Position numbers and translations under genes: made by a program. From assembly GCF_014762705.1 (NCBI RefSeq), contig NZ_JABURL010000119.1, forward strand, positions 124,001 through 188,000: DNA of 64,000 bases. Reading direction: 5' to 3'. Each line of letters begins with the position of its first letter. Position 1 is the stretch's first letter. This DNA is from Cyclobacterium sp. (GTDB taxonomy: Bacteria > Bacteroidota > Bacteroidia > Cytophagales > Cyclobacteriaceae). Below the pieces are notes generated by a model. The model made no database searches. It was given only the letters and a program-made list of their open reading frames with translations, and was not told the DNA's origin. This document shows positions 37,597-46,538 of the stretch, one piece after another.

Positions 37597-37754
37597 ATGA
37601 AAAACAAATTACTACTGATTTTGAGTTATTGGCTGAAGCACCCGTTCCCCAATTGGAAGAAAATCCCCTGCAGTACTTTGTCCGGGAGGGGGATATTTGG
37701 ATTTTCGCGAATATTGGGGATGAATTGGGCTTTATCAGGGTGGCCTTACATTGA
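37597..37754 (+). pseudogene. DUF4221 remnant: start plus C-terminal 40 residues
   Basis: An ATG at 37597 opens a lipoprotein-like start (MKNKLLLIL), which then runs into sequence whose sense is in a different frame. From about 37628 that frame reads LLAEAPVPQLEENPLQYFVR, then EGDIWIFANIGDELGFIRVA, and stops at 37752-37754. The tail matches the end of the DUF4221 protein at 36255 (KIWLYENIADELGFVRI). The central 300 or so residues are missing. It is on the opposite strand from the intact paralogue, so it is not part of the same transcript. The 77-codon frame of the ATG itself is spurious. Confidence 0.7.
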
Positions 37755-38061
37755 GGAAAATCTCAGGCTTTGGGTTAATGCGAAAGGGGGAAAACAGGTT
37801 TCCTTTAGAAATGTCCGGCCTGCTAAATAAAACCCCTGCATAAATGCCTGGGGGTACAAAAATCAATGCTTTCAACATGTTTTCAGCAGTGAGAAAAATC
37901 GGTTCATTAAATGGACTGAAGTTGGTATTTCTATTTTCCATATAGGAGAATTCCACCCCTAACTTTAAAAGCAGTATCCAGACCAATGCAATCAAATAAA
38001 TAACAAAGAGGGCAGTGGTCCACTTGTTAGGCACATTAAGATCTTTGGCTAATGCTTTCAT
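37735..38061 (-). pseudogene. Truncated VanZ-family membrane protein
   Basis: The first 70 or so residues look like the N-terminus of a VanZ-like protein: helix ALFVIYLIALVWILLLKLG, the NFSPFNEP segment, and NMLKALIFVPPGIYAGVLFS as second helix. The last two helices of the family (normally 150-200 residues in all) are missing. The frame instead runs into unrelated residues, and its final codons are antisense to the DUF4221 remnant. A deletion removing both gene ends would explain the two truncated neighbours meeting here. Product, if made, is unlikely to be functional. Confidence 0.65.
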
Positions 38062-38134
38062 GTTGATTGTAGGTCCTACAATTTATAGCATTGTATGAAA
38101 AAAACCTATCTGGTGTATGGGCCAGACAGCAAAA

Positions 38135-38908
38135 TTAGTAGTCAAATAAAGATTTTATTGTCTGGTAGTAACTACGTCCGCTGGTAATTTCGCTTTGAGA
38201 ATAATCATCCATAATCAATAAAAAACGGCTATTAAAGTGTTTCCGGATTTCCTTTAACAAATTTTTATTAATGAGATATGACTTGTGTACCCGGATAAAA
38301 TAAGCGGGCAATTTGTCTTCTAACTTCTTTAAACTCGAATCTAAAATATACGATTTAGCATATTTGGTAACAATAGACACATATTTCTCGTCGGCCTGTA
38401 GGTAAGAAACTTCCTCCAGCCGCAGAAAAATAATGCGATCACCAACTTTTACCGGAATGGAGGAGGCTTCGTTTTTCTTATATTCCTGGGCAAACTGCTC
38501 AATGAGTTTGTTGAGATTAATTTCGGAATTGATTTTATTGATGGGTTGGTCGAGCTTTTCAAGGGTTTTAGCAAACCGCTCTTTTGTGAGTGGCTTTACC
38601 AGATAGTCGAGGCAATTGGTATCAAAAGCTTTCAATGCAAACTCGTCAAAAGCAGTACAAAATATTACCTTAGGGGAATAGTTTAAATTTTTGAGTACAT
38701 CAAACCCACTGATTACTGGCATCTGAATATCTAAAAATAGTAATTCCGGCTTCATTTGGGTGATTTTTTCTATGGCTTCCTCTCCGTTTGCCGCTTCGGC
38801 AATTATTTCAAAAAAATCCGGATATTCCCTCATTAATGTTTGAAGACGTAATCGTGCCAGAGGTTCGTCATCGACAATAATAGTTTTATAGGGTCGGTTA
38901 ATTTTCAT
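38135..38908 (-). CDS. LytTR-family response regulator
   Basis: DNA-binding response regulator of 257 residues. Receiver domain at about 8-125 with acidic pair at 13-14 (IVDDEPLARLR), phosphoacceptor Asp60 in LLFLDIQMP, and Lys in LVKPLTKERF. LytTR DNA-binding domain at about 155-255 (KVGDRIIFLRLEEVSYLQAD, then FIRVHKSYLINKNLLKEI). Its start overlaps the stop of the histidine kinase gene (ATGA arrangement), so the pair is translationally coupled. Target genes are not evident; no neighbouring transport or efflux gene suggests one. Confidence 0.95.
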   Translation of the reverse strand: MKINRPYKTIIVDDEPLARLRLQTLMREYPDFFEIIAEAANGEEAIEKITQMKPELLFLDIQMPVISGFDVLKNLNYSPKVIFCTAFDEFALKAFDTNCLDYLVKPLTKERFAKTLEKLDQPINKINSEINLNKLIEQFAQEYKKNEASSIPVKVGDRIIFLRLEEVSYLQADEKYVSIVTKYAKSYILDSSLKKLEDKLPAYFIRVHKSYLINKNLLKEIRKHFNSRFLLIMDDYSQSEITSGRSYYQTIKSLFDY

Positions 38909-40707
38909 GAATTGAATTGATTTTTCAGTGTGACTTTAAAATGTTTATTTGCTCCGTTCTCCCAATTGATGTGTGCATTATTTCCATATATAATTTCCAG
39001 TTTATCATTCAGGTTCTGCAGACCGTATCCGCTTACGGGTTCTTCAGGAAAGTCGGGACCGTTGTCATAAATCGAAATCCATAATTCCTTCTTATGTTGT
39101 TTTACCACCACTACAATTTTTCCCTTGGCTTTTATTTGTGAAACCCCATGTTTTACCGCATTTTCGACAAGGGGTTGAATTAAAAATTTAGGAATTTGTT
39201 TTTCAAGCGTATTTTCATCAGCATTTATTTCGTATTCAAGATTATCACCAAAACGAGTTTTTTCGATTTCTAAGTAGTTTTTAACCATATCCAGTTCCTC
39301 AGCAACCGAAACATAGTTTTTGTTTTCCTTATTAATCGAATACCTGAAAAGTTCTGAAAGGCCTGTAGCCATATCCTCGGTTTTGCCGGCGTCGATATGT
39401 GCCAGGCTGGCTATAGAATTTAGCGAATTATAAAGAAAATGTGGGTTAATCCGCGAATGAATCGCATTCAGTTCTGCCTGATTTTTTAATTCTTTCATTT
39501 TGGCAATTTCTACGTCTTTTTGGTTTACCATGCTTTGGATGCGATAGTTAACAAAGTTATAGAATACACGGAGTGTCGCAACCGATGCTATCAGGAAAAA
39601 ATAGGTTGTGTTTGGGAGCAAGAAAGTAGAAAATGTTAAACTTGAAATTAAGTTCGGATAGAAAATCAGTAAATACGGAAAAACCAAAATTATTGGGACT
39701 ATAAGTCCGGCAAAAAGGGTGCTCAGAAAGATAAAAGCCTGCTTTCCAACAAAATTATCTAACTTCTTAACAAATACCGGTTCTGTATAATACAGAAAAA
39801 CGAGAACCAACAACGCTTGTAAAACCGTTCCCATGATGTTGGCGATAAAAGCACCTGGGCTACTGACTAAAAAGGACAAAGAACCTTCGGATGTTGTGAC
39901 TATAGTATGAAAAAAGGGAAGGATAAATAGGATAATTGCTCTCTGCTTAATATACATCAGTAAGCTTGGGTTTTTTTTCCTTTTAGATTCTTTTGAAAGA
40001 AAAAACAGGAATCCGAATAGAATTAAAATTGCCTTTAAAAAATAGGAAAGGTTACTTGTTAGCTTCTGGTACCTCAAATCTAAATAGTATTGATAGCCGA
40101 ATTTTTCTACAGTGCTTTTTTTCAGTTTTTCATAGAAATCGCTGGAGTATAACTTTTTTAGCAAGTCCTTATCTATTTCCTTGAATTCAGCTTTGGAGGC
40201 ATCAGAAGAATCAAAAATACCGCCATATCCGGTTTCGCCTTGCTGAGGCATAAATAACTTGGTTAAGTTGCGAATGGTATGGAAATAAATTACGTTCGCA
40301 GGTATGGTGTCAGTTAAATCGGGAATCCCAATGTCCAAATTGACAAATACTATTTTAGAACCGGAGGTTCGTTTCCAATTATTTGATGAAATACCTCCAG
40401 GTTCCTGCATTAGTGTTAGTTTGAAATTTGGGTTCTCATTTACCATTTTTATTTTTACGGTTTCGAGTAGCCCGTTTAATTCGCTTATCATTCTTGTGAT
40501 GATCAAAGAATCCTGTTGTGTTTTCAGGCCTATTACTTGTAAACGAATATCCTCTTCAAACCTATAGGCGTTTGCGTTTTCTCCATTAAAAAGTCTTTCC
40601 CGAATTACATTCCAGGTGGTTTCTTCATAGGGTTTTGTAGTTGGGTTTGCCTGCATTGAATTGAAGGTGGCTACCAGGACAATTAAGCTAAATAACAACT
40701 GTTGCAT
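38905..40707 (-). CDS. LytS-type sensor histidine kinase with large periplasmic domain
   Basis: Sensor kinase of 600 residues. Signal peptide 1-20, an extracytoplasmic region to about 215, then a helical membrane part (about 220-385, perhaps six or seven helices) and the His_kinase domain with phosphoacceptor His423 in NPHFLYNSLNSIASLAH. An HATPase_c domain follows, with the LIQPLVENAVKHG N-box and the GYGLQNLNDKLEIIYG G-box. The periplasmic part (FHTIRNLTKLFMPQQGE, later EIDKDLLKKLY) reminds me of DUF2927-type putative peptidase-like domains, with low certainty. It is coupled to the LytTR regulator downstream and divergent from the sigma gene at 40967. Confidence 0.92.
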   Translation of the reverse strand: MQQLLFSLIVLVATFNSMQANPTTKPYEETTWNVIRERLFNGENANAYRFEEDIRLQVIGLKTQQDSLIITRMISELNGLLETVKIKMVNENPNFKLTLMQEPGGISSNNWKRTSGSKIVFVNLDIGIPDLTDTIPANVIYFHTIRNLTKLFMPQQGETGYGGIFDSSDASKAEFKEIDKDLLKKLYSSDFYEKLKKSTVEKFGYQYYLDLRYQKLTSNLSYFLKAILILFGFLFFLSKESKRKKNPSLLMYIKQRAIILFILPFFHTIVTTSEGSLSFLVSSPGAFIANIMGTVLQALLVLVFLYYTEPVFVKKLDNFVGKQAFIFLSTLFAGLIVPIILVFPYLLIFYPNLISSLTFSTFLLPNTTYFFLIASVATLRVFYNFVNYRIQSMVNQKDVEIAKMKELKNQAELNAIHSRINPHFLYNSLNSIASLAHIDAGKTEDMATGLSELFRYSINKENKNYVSVAEELDMVKNYLEIEKTRFGDNLEYEINADENTLEKQIPKFLIQPLVENAVKHGVSQIKAKGKIVVVVKQHKKELWISIYDNGPDFPEEPVSGYGLQNLNDKLEIIYGNNAHINWENGANKHFKVTLKNQFNS

Positions 40708-40966
40708 GATTTTTGGATTTAAAAGTTCGGTTCAAATAAACAGGGTTATCAAATAATAATTTAGCTTTTTCCGATGAAGTGCTTAATTTATGGAATATTC
40801 CGCCTAGGCTTTCCTTTGTCGCAGGTAAATCATTATTCAGTTAGGTTTGCCATTTTATCCTTAAAATGTCAGATAGCGTTTCTCAGTTTGAACCAATTTG
40901 GATTATTATTCACGAGCGTGCATTCTGTCGGGAGCTTAAAAAATTGATGAAAAGAAGGTAAAAAGG

Positions 40967-41713
40967 ATGGTCGGTCATATTTCGCAAAGCAATGGTTTGT
41001 TTTGTAAATCCTCATTTTTATACAATTTGCATTCTGAAAAATCTATTTTGGAAATAGCGAATTCTTTGATAAATTTATCACTACGGCCGTTTCATCACCT
41101 TATTCACGTTACCATTATCAAAAATCTAGTCAACCATACCGACGATGACCTATTAGTTCTTTTAAAAAAGGGGGATAGGGATGCTTTTAACTGCATTTAC
41201 AACAGGTATTGGAAAGGATTGTTTTTCTGTGCGCTTAAGAAGCTGGGAGAAAAAGAAGAAGCAGAAGACCTCATTCAGGACTTATTTGTTTCAATTTGGA
41301 TGAAAAGAGAAGATTTTGAAATTAGTTCTTCTTTGAAAGCCTATTTGTTTACCGCATTAAAATACAAAATTATTAACCATTTTGAATTTAAAAAAGTCAG
41401 GAGAAAACATCTTGCCACCTTAAAGGACGCATTTAGTGAGCTTGACAATGGAACGTCCAATACATTGCTTGCAGAAGAAGTGGAAAAAAGGGTGGAGGTT
41501 GGTATTAATAAATTGTCTCCAAAAGTAAAGCTGGTTTACCAATTAAGTCGTGATGAAAATTTATCCTTGGATGAAATTGCTGAAAGACTCGAGGTTTCAA
41601 AACAGACCGTTAAAAATCAAATATCAAAAGCGCTAAAAATACTCAAAGCACACCTTAACCATAGTTATTTATGGATCATTTTTGCCACTTTTATTTATTT
41701 AATATTTAGTTAA
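40967..41713 (+). CDS. ECF RNA polymerase sigma factor (second)
   Basis: FecI-like sigma factor controlling Region C. The sigma core starts near residue 57 (DDDLLVLLKKGDRDAFNCIY) and includes region 2 (AEDLIQDLFVSIWMKREDF) and region 4 (LSPKVKLVYQLSRDENLSLD and the VSKQTVKNQISKALK helix). A C-terminal hydrophobic stretch (SYLWIIFATFIYLIFS) is common in this subgroup. The first 55 residues after the only ATG (40967) do not resemble the family, so the true start is probably downstream at a non-ATG codon (a TTG lies near 41066). It is followed by FecR and an STN-type SusC, its expected circuit. Confidence 0.9.
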   Translation: MVGHISQSNGLFCKSSFLYNLHSEKSILEIANSLINLSLRPFHHLIHVTIIKNLVNHTDDDLLVLLKKGDRDAFNCIYNRYWKGLFFCALKKLGEKEEAEDLIQDLFVSIWMKREDFEISSSLKAYLFTALKYKIINHFEFKKVRRKHLATLKDAFSELDNGTSNTLLAEEVEKRVEVGINKLSPKVKLVYQLSRDENLSLDEIAERLEVSKQTVKNQISKALKILKAHLNHSYLWIIFATFIYLIFS

Positions 41714-41917
41714 TCTCATTTTATCTTTATGGTGTAAAAGGCAATTTTATTCTAATTCCATAATAAAGATTGCCATTGAACAGTACAATATATTTTTTTT
41801 ACAAAAAGAATAATCGTAATATTTCTAAAAAATGCTTTTATACCATATAGTTGTCTTGGGTTTTTGCCCGTTTTGATATTATTTTTTTTTGCCATCGATA
41901 GTACTCCGGTGGTATTT

Positions 41918-41943
41918 AACTGACTTTACTATATCAGTCAGTT
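41918..41943 (+). terminator. Hairpin between sigma and FecR genes
   Basis: Perfect 8-base arms (AACTGACT / AGTCAGTT) with a 10-base loop and a short T-rich run after it, 35 bases before the FecR start. It may terminate or attenuate sigma-gene transcription before FecR, setting their ratio. Confidence 0.45.
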
Positions 41944-41977
41944 TTATTTGGAATTTATATTATAGATCAGGCCGGAA

Positions 41978-42973
41978 TTGAGAATAAAAAAAATTAAAGA
42001 AATTTTAAGGAATTATCGATTTGGTCGTACATCAGCCAGAGAAGATCAGGTTATAGACCAATGGTATGATTCGTTAAATAATCGGAAGAAGAATTTTACC
42101 AAAGAGGAGCTAAGTAGCATAGGTCAAAGTATTTTGAAGAGGATAAATGGTAAAATAGATGCAAAAGAGGATGCAAAATATGCTGCAAGTCCTATCAGTA
42201 AGGGTTTAATACCTATTGGATATACCTATATTCTTCGAATTGCAGCTGTTTTAATTATAAGTGTGATTACTGTTTCACTATTGGTGAACAATCATTCAAA
42301 ACTTAAAAATGACACCATTTCTCATTTGGATGTAAAAGTTAATGAAGTCCATTTGTCAGACGGAAGTATTGTCTGGCTAAAGAGCGACAGCAAGTTATAC
42401 TATCCGGATCAATTTGACCGTGATAGCAGAGAGGTTCATTTGGAAGGAGAAGCTTTCTTTGATGTGGTAAGAGATAAGAATCGACCCTTTATCATCTATT
42501 CAAAAGACATGGTTACCAAAGTATTAGGCACCAGTTTTAATGTAAGGGATTACGAAGAGGAGAGTGAAAAGGCTGTTGAAGTATTAACGGGAAGTGTCAG
42601 GGTGTCCTTAAGTCGGGAAGATGGAAGTCGGGAAAATGTGGTATTAAAATCCCGGGAAAAGGTAAGTTTCAATAAGGCAGCCCCTTCAGGGATGGGGATA
42701 AAAAAGAATGATTCTCCTGTCTTTGTTCCTGAGACTACCAGGGAGTTGAAGTTCGAGGAAGATCCTATACAGGAGATTATTGACAAATTGAATCAGGTAC
42801 ACGAGGTGGACATTCGTATAAAGAATAAAGCATTATATGGTTGCCGTATTACTGCTAATTTGACCTACGAAACATTAGATGTTTGCCTTGAAATTATATC
42901 GAGGGCATTAAATGCCAAATATTACCAAATAGAAGATCAAATTTACCTTGATGGAAAGGGATGTTTAAACTAA
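41978..42973 (+). CDS. FecR-type anti-sigma factor (second)
   Basis: Anti-sigma regulator of 331 residues, partner of the sigma at 40967. N-terminal helical sigma-binding part (1-75), one transmembrane helix at about 86-108 (YILRIAAVLIISVITVSLLV), FecR domain (about 120-230; EVHLSDGSIVWLKSDSKLYY and GEAFFDVVRDKNRPF) and a C-terminal DUF4974 domain (about 250-331). The start is a TTG at 41978, the same unusual choice as the other FecR gene in this window. It should receive the signal from the STN domain of SusC-3. Confidence 0.93.
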   Translation: MRIKKIKEILRNYRFGRTSAREDQVIDQWYDSLNNRKKNFTKEELSSIGQSILKRINGKIDAKEDAKYAASPISKGLIPIGYTYILRIAAVLIISVITVSLLVNNHSKLKNDTISHLDVKVNEVHLSDGSIVWLKSDSKLYYPDQFDRDSREVHLEGEAFFDVVRDKNRPFIIYSKDMVTKVLGTSFNVRDYEEESEKAVEVLTGSVRVSLSREDGSRENVVLKSREKVSFNKAAPSGMGIKKNDSPVFVPETTRELKFEEDPIQEIIDKLNQVHEVDIRIKNKALYGCRITANLTYETLDVCLEIISRALNAKYYQIEDQIYLDGKGCLN

Positions 42974-43010
42974 AAAAAGTATATGTGAATGAATTAAAAT
43001 GAAAAAAAAA

Positions 43011-43043
43011 TAGGCCAAAAGTGTTTGAGCCACTTTTGACCTA
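43011..43043 (+). terminator. Hairpin between FecR and SusC-3
   Basis: Thirteen-base arms (43011-43023 and 43031-43043, TAGGCCAAAAGTG with its complement, one G-T pair) around a 7-base loop, 82 bases before SusC-3. The following bases are only moderately T-rich. It probably ends or attenuates the sigma/FecR transcript so that SusC-3 needs its own sigma-dependent promoter. Confidence 0.6.
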
Positions 43044-43124
43044 ATTATTTCCCTACTGCGAAGGCATATAGCCTAAAGGGATGTTTTTGCCTTAATTATT
43101 GTGTAACAAAAACTTTACAAATGT

Positions 43125-46100
43125 ATGAAAATTCAAATACACCACACTGCATTATTTACAAAAATAATGAGAATATCATTGGTTCAACTGATTATTCTGC
43201 TGATAGTTACAGGGGTTTCATTTGCTGGCCCTTCTAGCGCACAGAATGTATTGAAAATCAATCTTTCATTGGAAATTAATGAGAGGCCTATAAAGGAAGT
43301 TTTGGAGCAAATTGAAGAAATAGCTGATGTGAAATTTGCTTATTCGGTTGGGATGGTAAAGCCTGAAGAGACCATTTCGTTAAACATTAAAAATAAGGAG
43401 TTGGGTTTGGTATTGGATCAGATTTTTTCCCCACGAAACGTAAAGTACTTTGTGCTGGGGAAACAAATCATTTTAAACCAATCCAATATTAGTGATATAA
43501 AAAGTAAAATTTCTCAAATTAAATTAATTGAAATGATTATTTCGGGGAAGGTAACTTCTCCAGATGGGGAGCTATTACCCGGAGTAACTGTTTTGGTGAA
43601 AGGAACCTCCAATGGGACTGTCACCGACATCAATGGAGAATACAAATTGGAAGTTCCGGGCAGTAGCGGAGTAATATTAGTGTTTTCTTCCATCGGGTTT
43701 AAAGAAAAGGAGATTAGCGTTTCTGAAACATCTACCGTAAATGTAATTCTTGAAGAAGATATTCAAGGTTTAAATGAAGTGGTTGTAACTGCTTTAGGCG
43801 TGGAAAAGGATCCTAAAAGCATTACTTACGCCACTCAGAAAGTTTCTCCTGATGAAGCGATAAAAGTGAAAGATCCAAATTTCATGAATAGCCTGGCAGG
43901 AAAGGTAGCAGGAGCAGTTATTACCAAAGGTAATTTTGGGCCGGGAAGTGCACCACGAATCCTTTTGCGCGGGAATAAATCACTAACGGGCAATAGTGAA
44001 CCTTTGTTTGTTCTAAACGGGGTACCCATGATTGGCGGCACAGACATCCTTTCCAATTATAATCCTGAAGATATTGAAAGTATTCAGGTGTTAAAGGGAG
44101 CATCTGCTGCGGCTTTATATGGAAGTGAAGCAGCCAACGGAGTTATTCTGGTCAATACAAAGAAAGGAATGCATGGTGTTTCTAAGGTGGAGTTTTCATC
44201 AACCTTTACTGTAGAAAATGCTGTGGATTTGCCAAAACTACAAACCTCATACGGTCAGACAAATCCAAATTTTAATGATAGTTGGGGGGAGAGAATCAGT
44301 AACGGGAGCGACAGTCATCTGAAGGAATTTTTTGAGCCGGGTCAAACCATGATCAATTCGGTTTCATTTTCTAATGGGAGTGAAATTGGTCAGATTTATA
44401 TGTCCTATTCAAATACCAATGCAAGCGGAATACTTCCTGAAAATGATTTAGAGCAGAACAATTTTACGGTAAGGTTAACCTCTCAGTTTTTTAATGATAA
44501 ATTATCAGTTGATGCTTCCATAAACTACACCGACCAGAAGATCTATAATCAAAATTCAGCAGGGGGCTATAGTGCGCTTCCAGGAATATATTCCTTTCCG
44601 GTAGGGGATGATTTTTCAAAATACAACAAGGACAATTTTGAAGTTTGGGATCCTGTTCGGGCGATGTATGTTCAAAATTGGCCCTACATCCGGAATGAAA
44701 CCTTTCCCAATCAAAATCCTTACTGGGTGCAGAACAGAAATCAGCGCGATTTTTTAAGGGATCATACCATTTCTGCCATTACAGCCAAACTTGAGCTTTA
44801 CAGCTGGTTGGATTTACAAGGGAGAGTTACCTATGATAAGATATTTGATAAATCGGAATTTAGAAATTATGCCAGTACTCAGGCGACTGTAGCTGGTCCA
44901 AATGGAGGATACGGAATCAGTCGATCTTCTGTAAATAATATTTATTCTGATTTGTTATTGATTGGTAATAAAAACATTAGCAGTGATTTTAATTTGGCAG
45001 GGACACTGGGTTTTAGTAATCGGGAAACTACCAGCAGTGGGTTGAATCTTTCAAGTACGGTTGCCACCTCCTTGACATTTCCCAATTATTTCTCCGTTTT
45101 TGCTTTAAATGGATTATTTAATAAAAGTGAAAGCCTTAGAAAGAGCATGACTCAGGCGGCATTTGGAAATGCTACCCTTGGTTTCAGGGATAAAGTCTAC
45201 TTGGATATAACAGGAAGGAATGAATGGAGTTCTACTGTTTCTCAATCCTTCTTCTACCCATCGGTGGGCGTTTCTTATATTCTAAAAGATGCATCGAACA
45301 GTCGCTCAGGTTCTTCAGGTGTTTTATCCTTTGCAAAAGTATCTTCTTCGTATGCGGAGGTTGGAAACAGTCTTCCTTTTGGTATTGCCAACTGGACACC
45401 ACCGATGTCTTTGGATAATAATGGAAATATTAATCCCAGAGGCACACTTCCTTATTTTGATGGTAGTGATACCTTAAACCTTAACCCCGAAAGAACGAAG
45501 TCCTATGAAGTCGGCACGGAGCTTCGGTTTTTCAATAACCGATTGACTGTTAATTTAAACTATTACAATGCCACCACATATGATCAAATACTACAAATTC
45601 AGGCTCCAGCCGGAGCAGGTGCATCAAATTTCTGGATAAATGGAGGCATTATTCGAAATAAAGGAATAGAAGGAATTATCAATTACAACACAAATTTAGG
45701 AAGTGTCAAATGGGCTTCATCGCTCAATTTTTCACACAATAAAAATCAGATCAGGCAATTGAGTGACCTTCTAGAAGCTGAAAGGTTTGTGTTGACCAGT
45801 TTTAATCAAAGCAGGCTGGTATCCATCTTCCTGACAAGACCCCAGGATGGGGAATATGGTGCTTTTGGAGACATGTATGGCAGGACCTACCAAAGAGACG
45901 ATGAAGGAAACCTTATAACCAATGAGGCAGGGGTTCCCCTGGTCTCACCAAACCCGGATCAGTTCATTGGGAATGCAAACCCTGATTTTCTGGCTGGATT
46001 GAATAATTCCTTTGCCTATAAGCAGTTTTCTTTGTCTTTCCTGATAGACAGCAGGTTTGGAGGGGGGGTAGTCAACCGAACAGAAGTGTGGTTGGACTAT

Positions 46101-46475
46101 AAAGGCCTCTCTGAACGAACTGGAGTCGCAAGGGATAATGGAGGAGTTCTGGTAAATGGGCAGGTAGTGGATGCCAAAGAATTTTATTTAAACCAAACCG
46201 GTGCGGGAGCCACAGCTATAGCCTCTGAATATTTCTACGATGCGACAAATGTTAGGTTAAGGGAGTTTCAAATAGGTTATAATTTGCCAATAACCAATGA
46301 CTTCATCAAGGAATTAAACTTATCATTAATCGGACGTAACCTGTTTTTCTTTTTCAAAAATGCTCCATTTGACCCTGAGATCAGTGTAAATACTTCTCCC
46401 ACCTCCGAAGGTATTGCTTCCTTTAGTCAACCCCAAACGAGATCATTTGGGGCTAGTTTAAGAGCTATATTTTAA
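43125..46475 (+). CDS. SusC-like TonB-dependent receptor with STN domain (SusC-3)
   Basis: Outer-membrane transporter of 1116 residues. Signal peptide ending near SSAQ (residue 40), STN domain (about 45-115; ERPIKEVLEQIEEIADVKFA), carboxypeptidase-regulatory-like domain (about 138-210, ISGKVTSPDGELLPGVTVLV), plug with the variant signature NEVVVTALGVEKDPKS in place of VVVGYGTQKK, LKGASAAALYGSEAANGVIL, and the barrel. The TALGVEKD plug signature marks a SusC subgroup different from SusC-1 and SusC-2, matching the different type of SusD encoded next. The STN domain links it to the FecR/sigma pair upstream. Confidence 0.96.
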   Translation: MKIQIHHTALFTKIMRISLVQLIILLIVTGVSFAGPSSAQNVLKINLSLEINERPIKEVLEQIEEIADVKFAYSVGMVKPEETISLNIKNKELGLVLDQIFSPRNVKYFVLGKQIILNQSNISDIKSKISQIKLIEMIISGKVTSPDGELLPGVTVLVKGTSNGTVTDINGEYKLEVPGSSGVILVFSSIGFKEKEISVSETSTVNVILEEDIQGLNEVVVTALGVEKDPKSITYATQKVSPDEAIKVKDPNFMNSLAGKVAGAVITKGNFGPGSAPRILLRGNKSLTGNSEPLFVLNGVPMIGGTDILSNYNPEDIESIQVLKGASAAALYGSEAANGVILVNTKKGMHGVSKVEFSSTFTVENAVDLPKLQTSYGQTNPNFNDSWGERISNGSDSHLKEFFEPGQTMINSVSFSNGSEIGQIYMSYSNTNASGILPENDLEQNNFTVRLTSQFFNDKLSVDASINYTDQKIYNQNSAGGYSALPGIYSFPVGDDFSKYNKDNFEVWDPVRAMYVQNWPYIRNETFPNQNPYWVQNRNQRDFLRDHTISAITAKLELYSWLDLQGRVTYDKIFDKSEFRNYASTQATVAGPNGGYGISRSSVNNIYSDLLLIGNKNISSDFNLAGTLGFSNRETTSSGLNLSSTVATSLTFPNYFSVFALNGLFNKSESLRKSMTQAAFGNATLGFRDKVYLDITGRNEWSSTVSQSFFYPSVGVSYILKDASNSRSGSSGVLSFAKVSSSYAEVGNSLPFGIANWTPPMSLDNNGNINPRGTLPYFDGSDTLNLNPERTKSYEVGTELRFFNNRLTVNLNYYNATTYDQILQIQAPAGAGASNFWINGGIIRNKGIEGIINYNTNLGSVKWASSLNFSHNKNQIRQLSDLLEAERFVLTSFNQSRLVSIFLTRPQDGEYGAFGDMYGRTYQRDDEGNLITNEAGVPLVSPNPDQFIGNANPDFLAGLNNSFAYKQFSLSFLIDSRFGGGVVNRTEVWLDYKGLSERTGVARDNGGVLVNGQVVDAKEFYLNQTGAGATAIASEYFYDATNVRLREFQIGYNLPITNDFIKELNLSLIGRNLFFFFKNAPFDPEISVNTSPTSEGIASFSQPQTRSFGASLRAIF

Positions 46476-46538
46476 TTCATCGAAAACGTTCGTTTCAAAT
46501 GAATTTTTCCTGAGTATGTCAACTAAAATATAAAAAAG

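Noticed and set aside
37597-37830. 77-codon forward frame beginning MKNKLLLIL
   Set aside because: Beyond the first nine residues the meaningful reading (the DUF4221 tail) is in another frame; the 77-residue product is not real.
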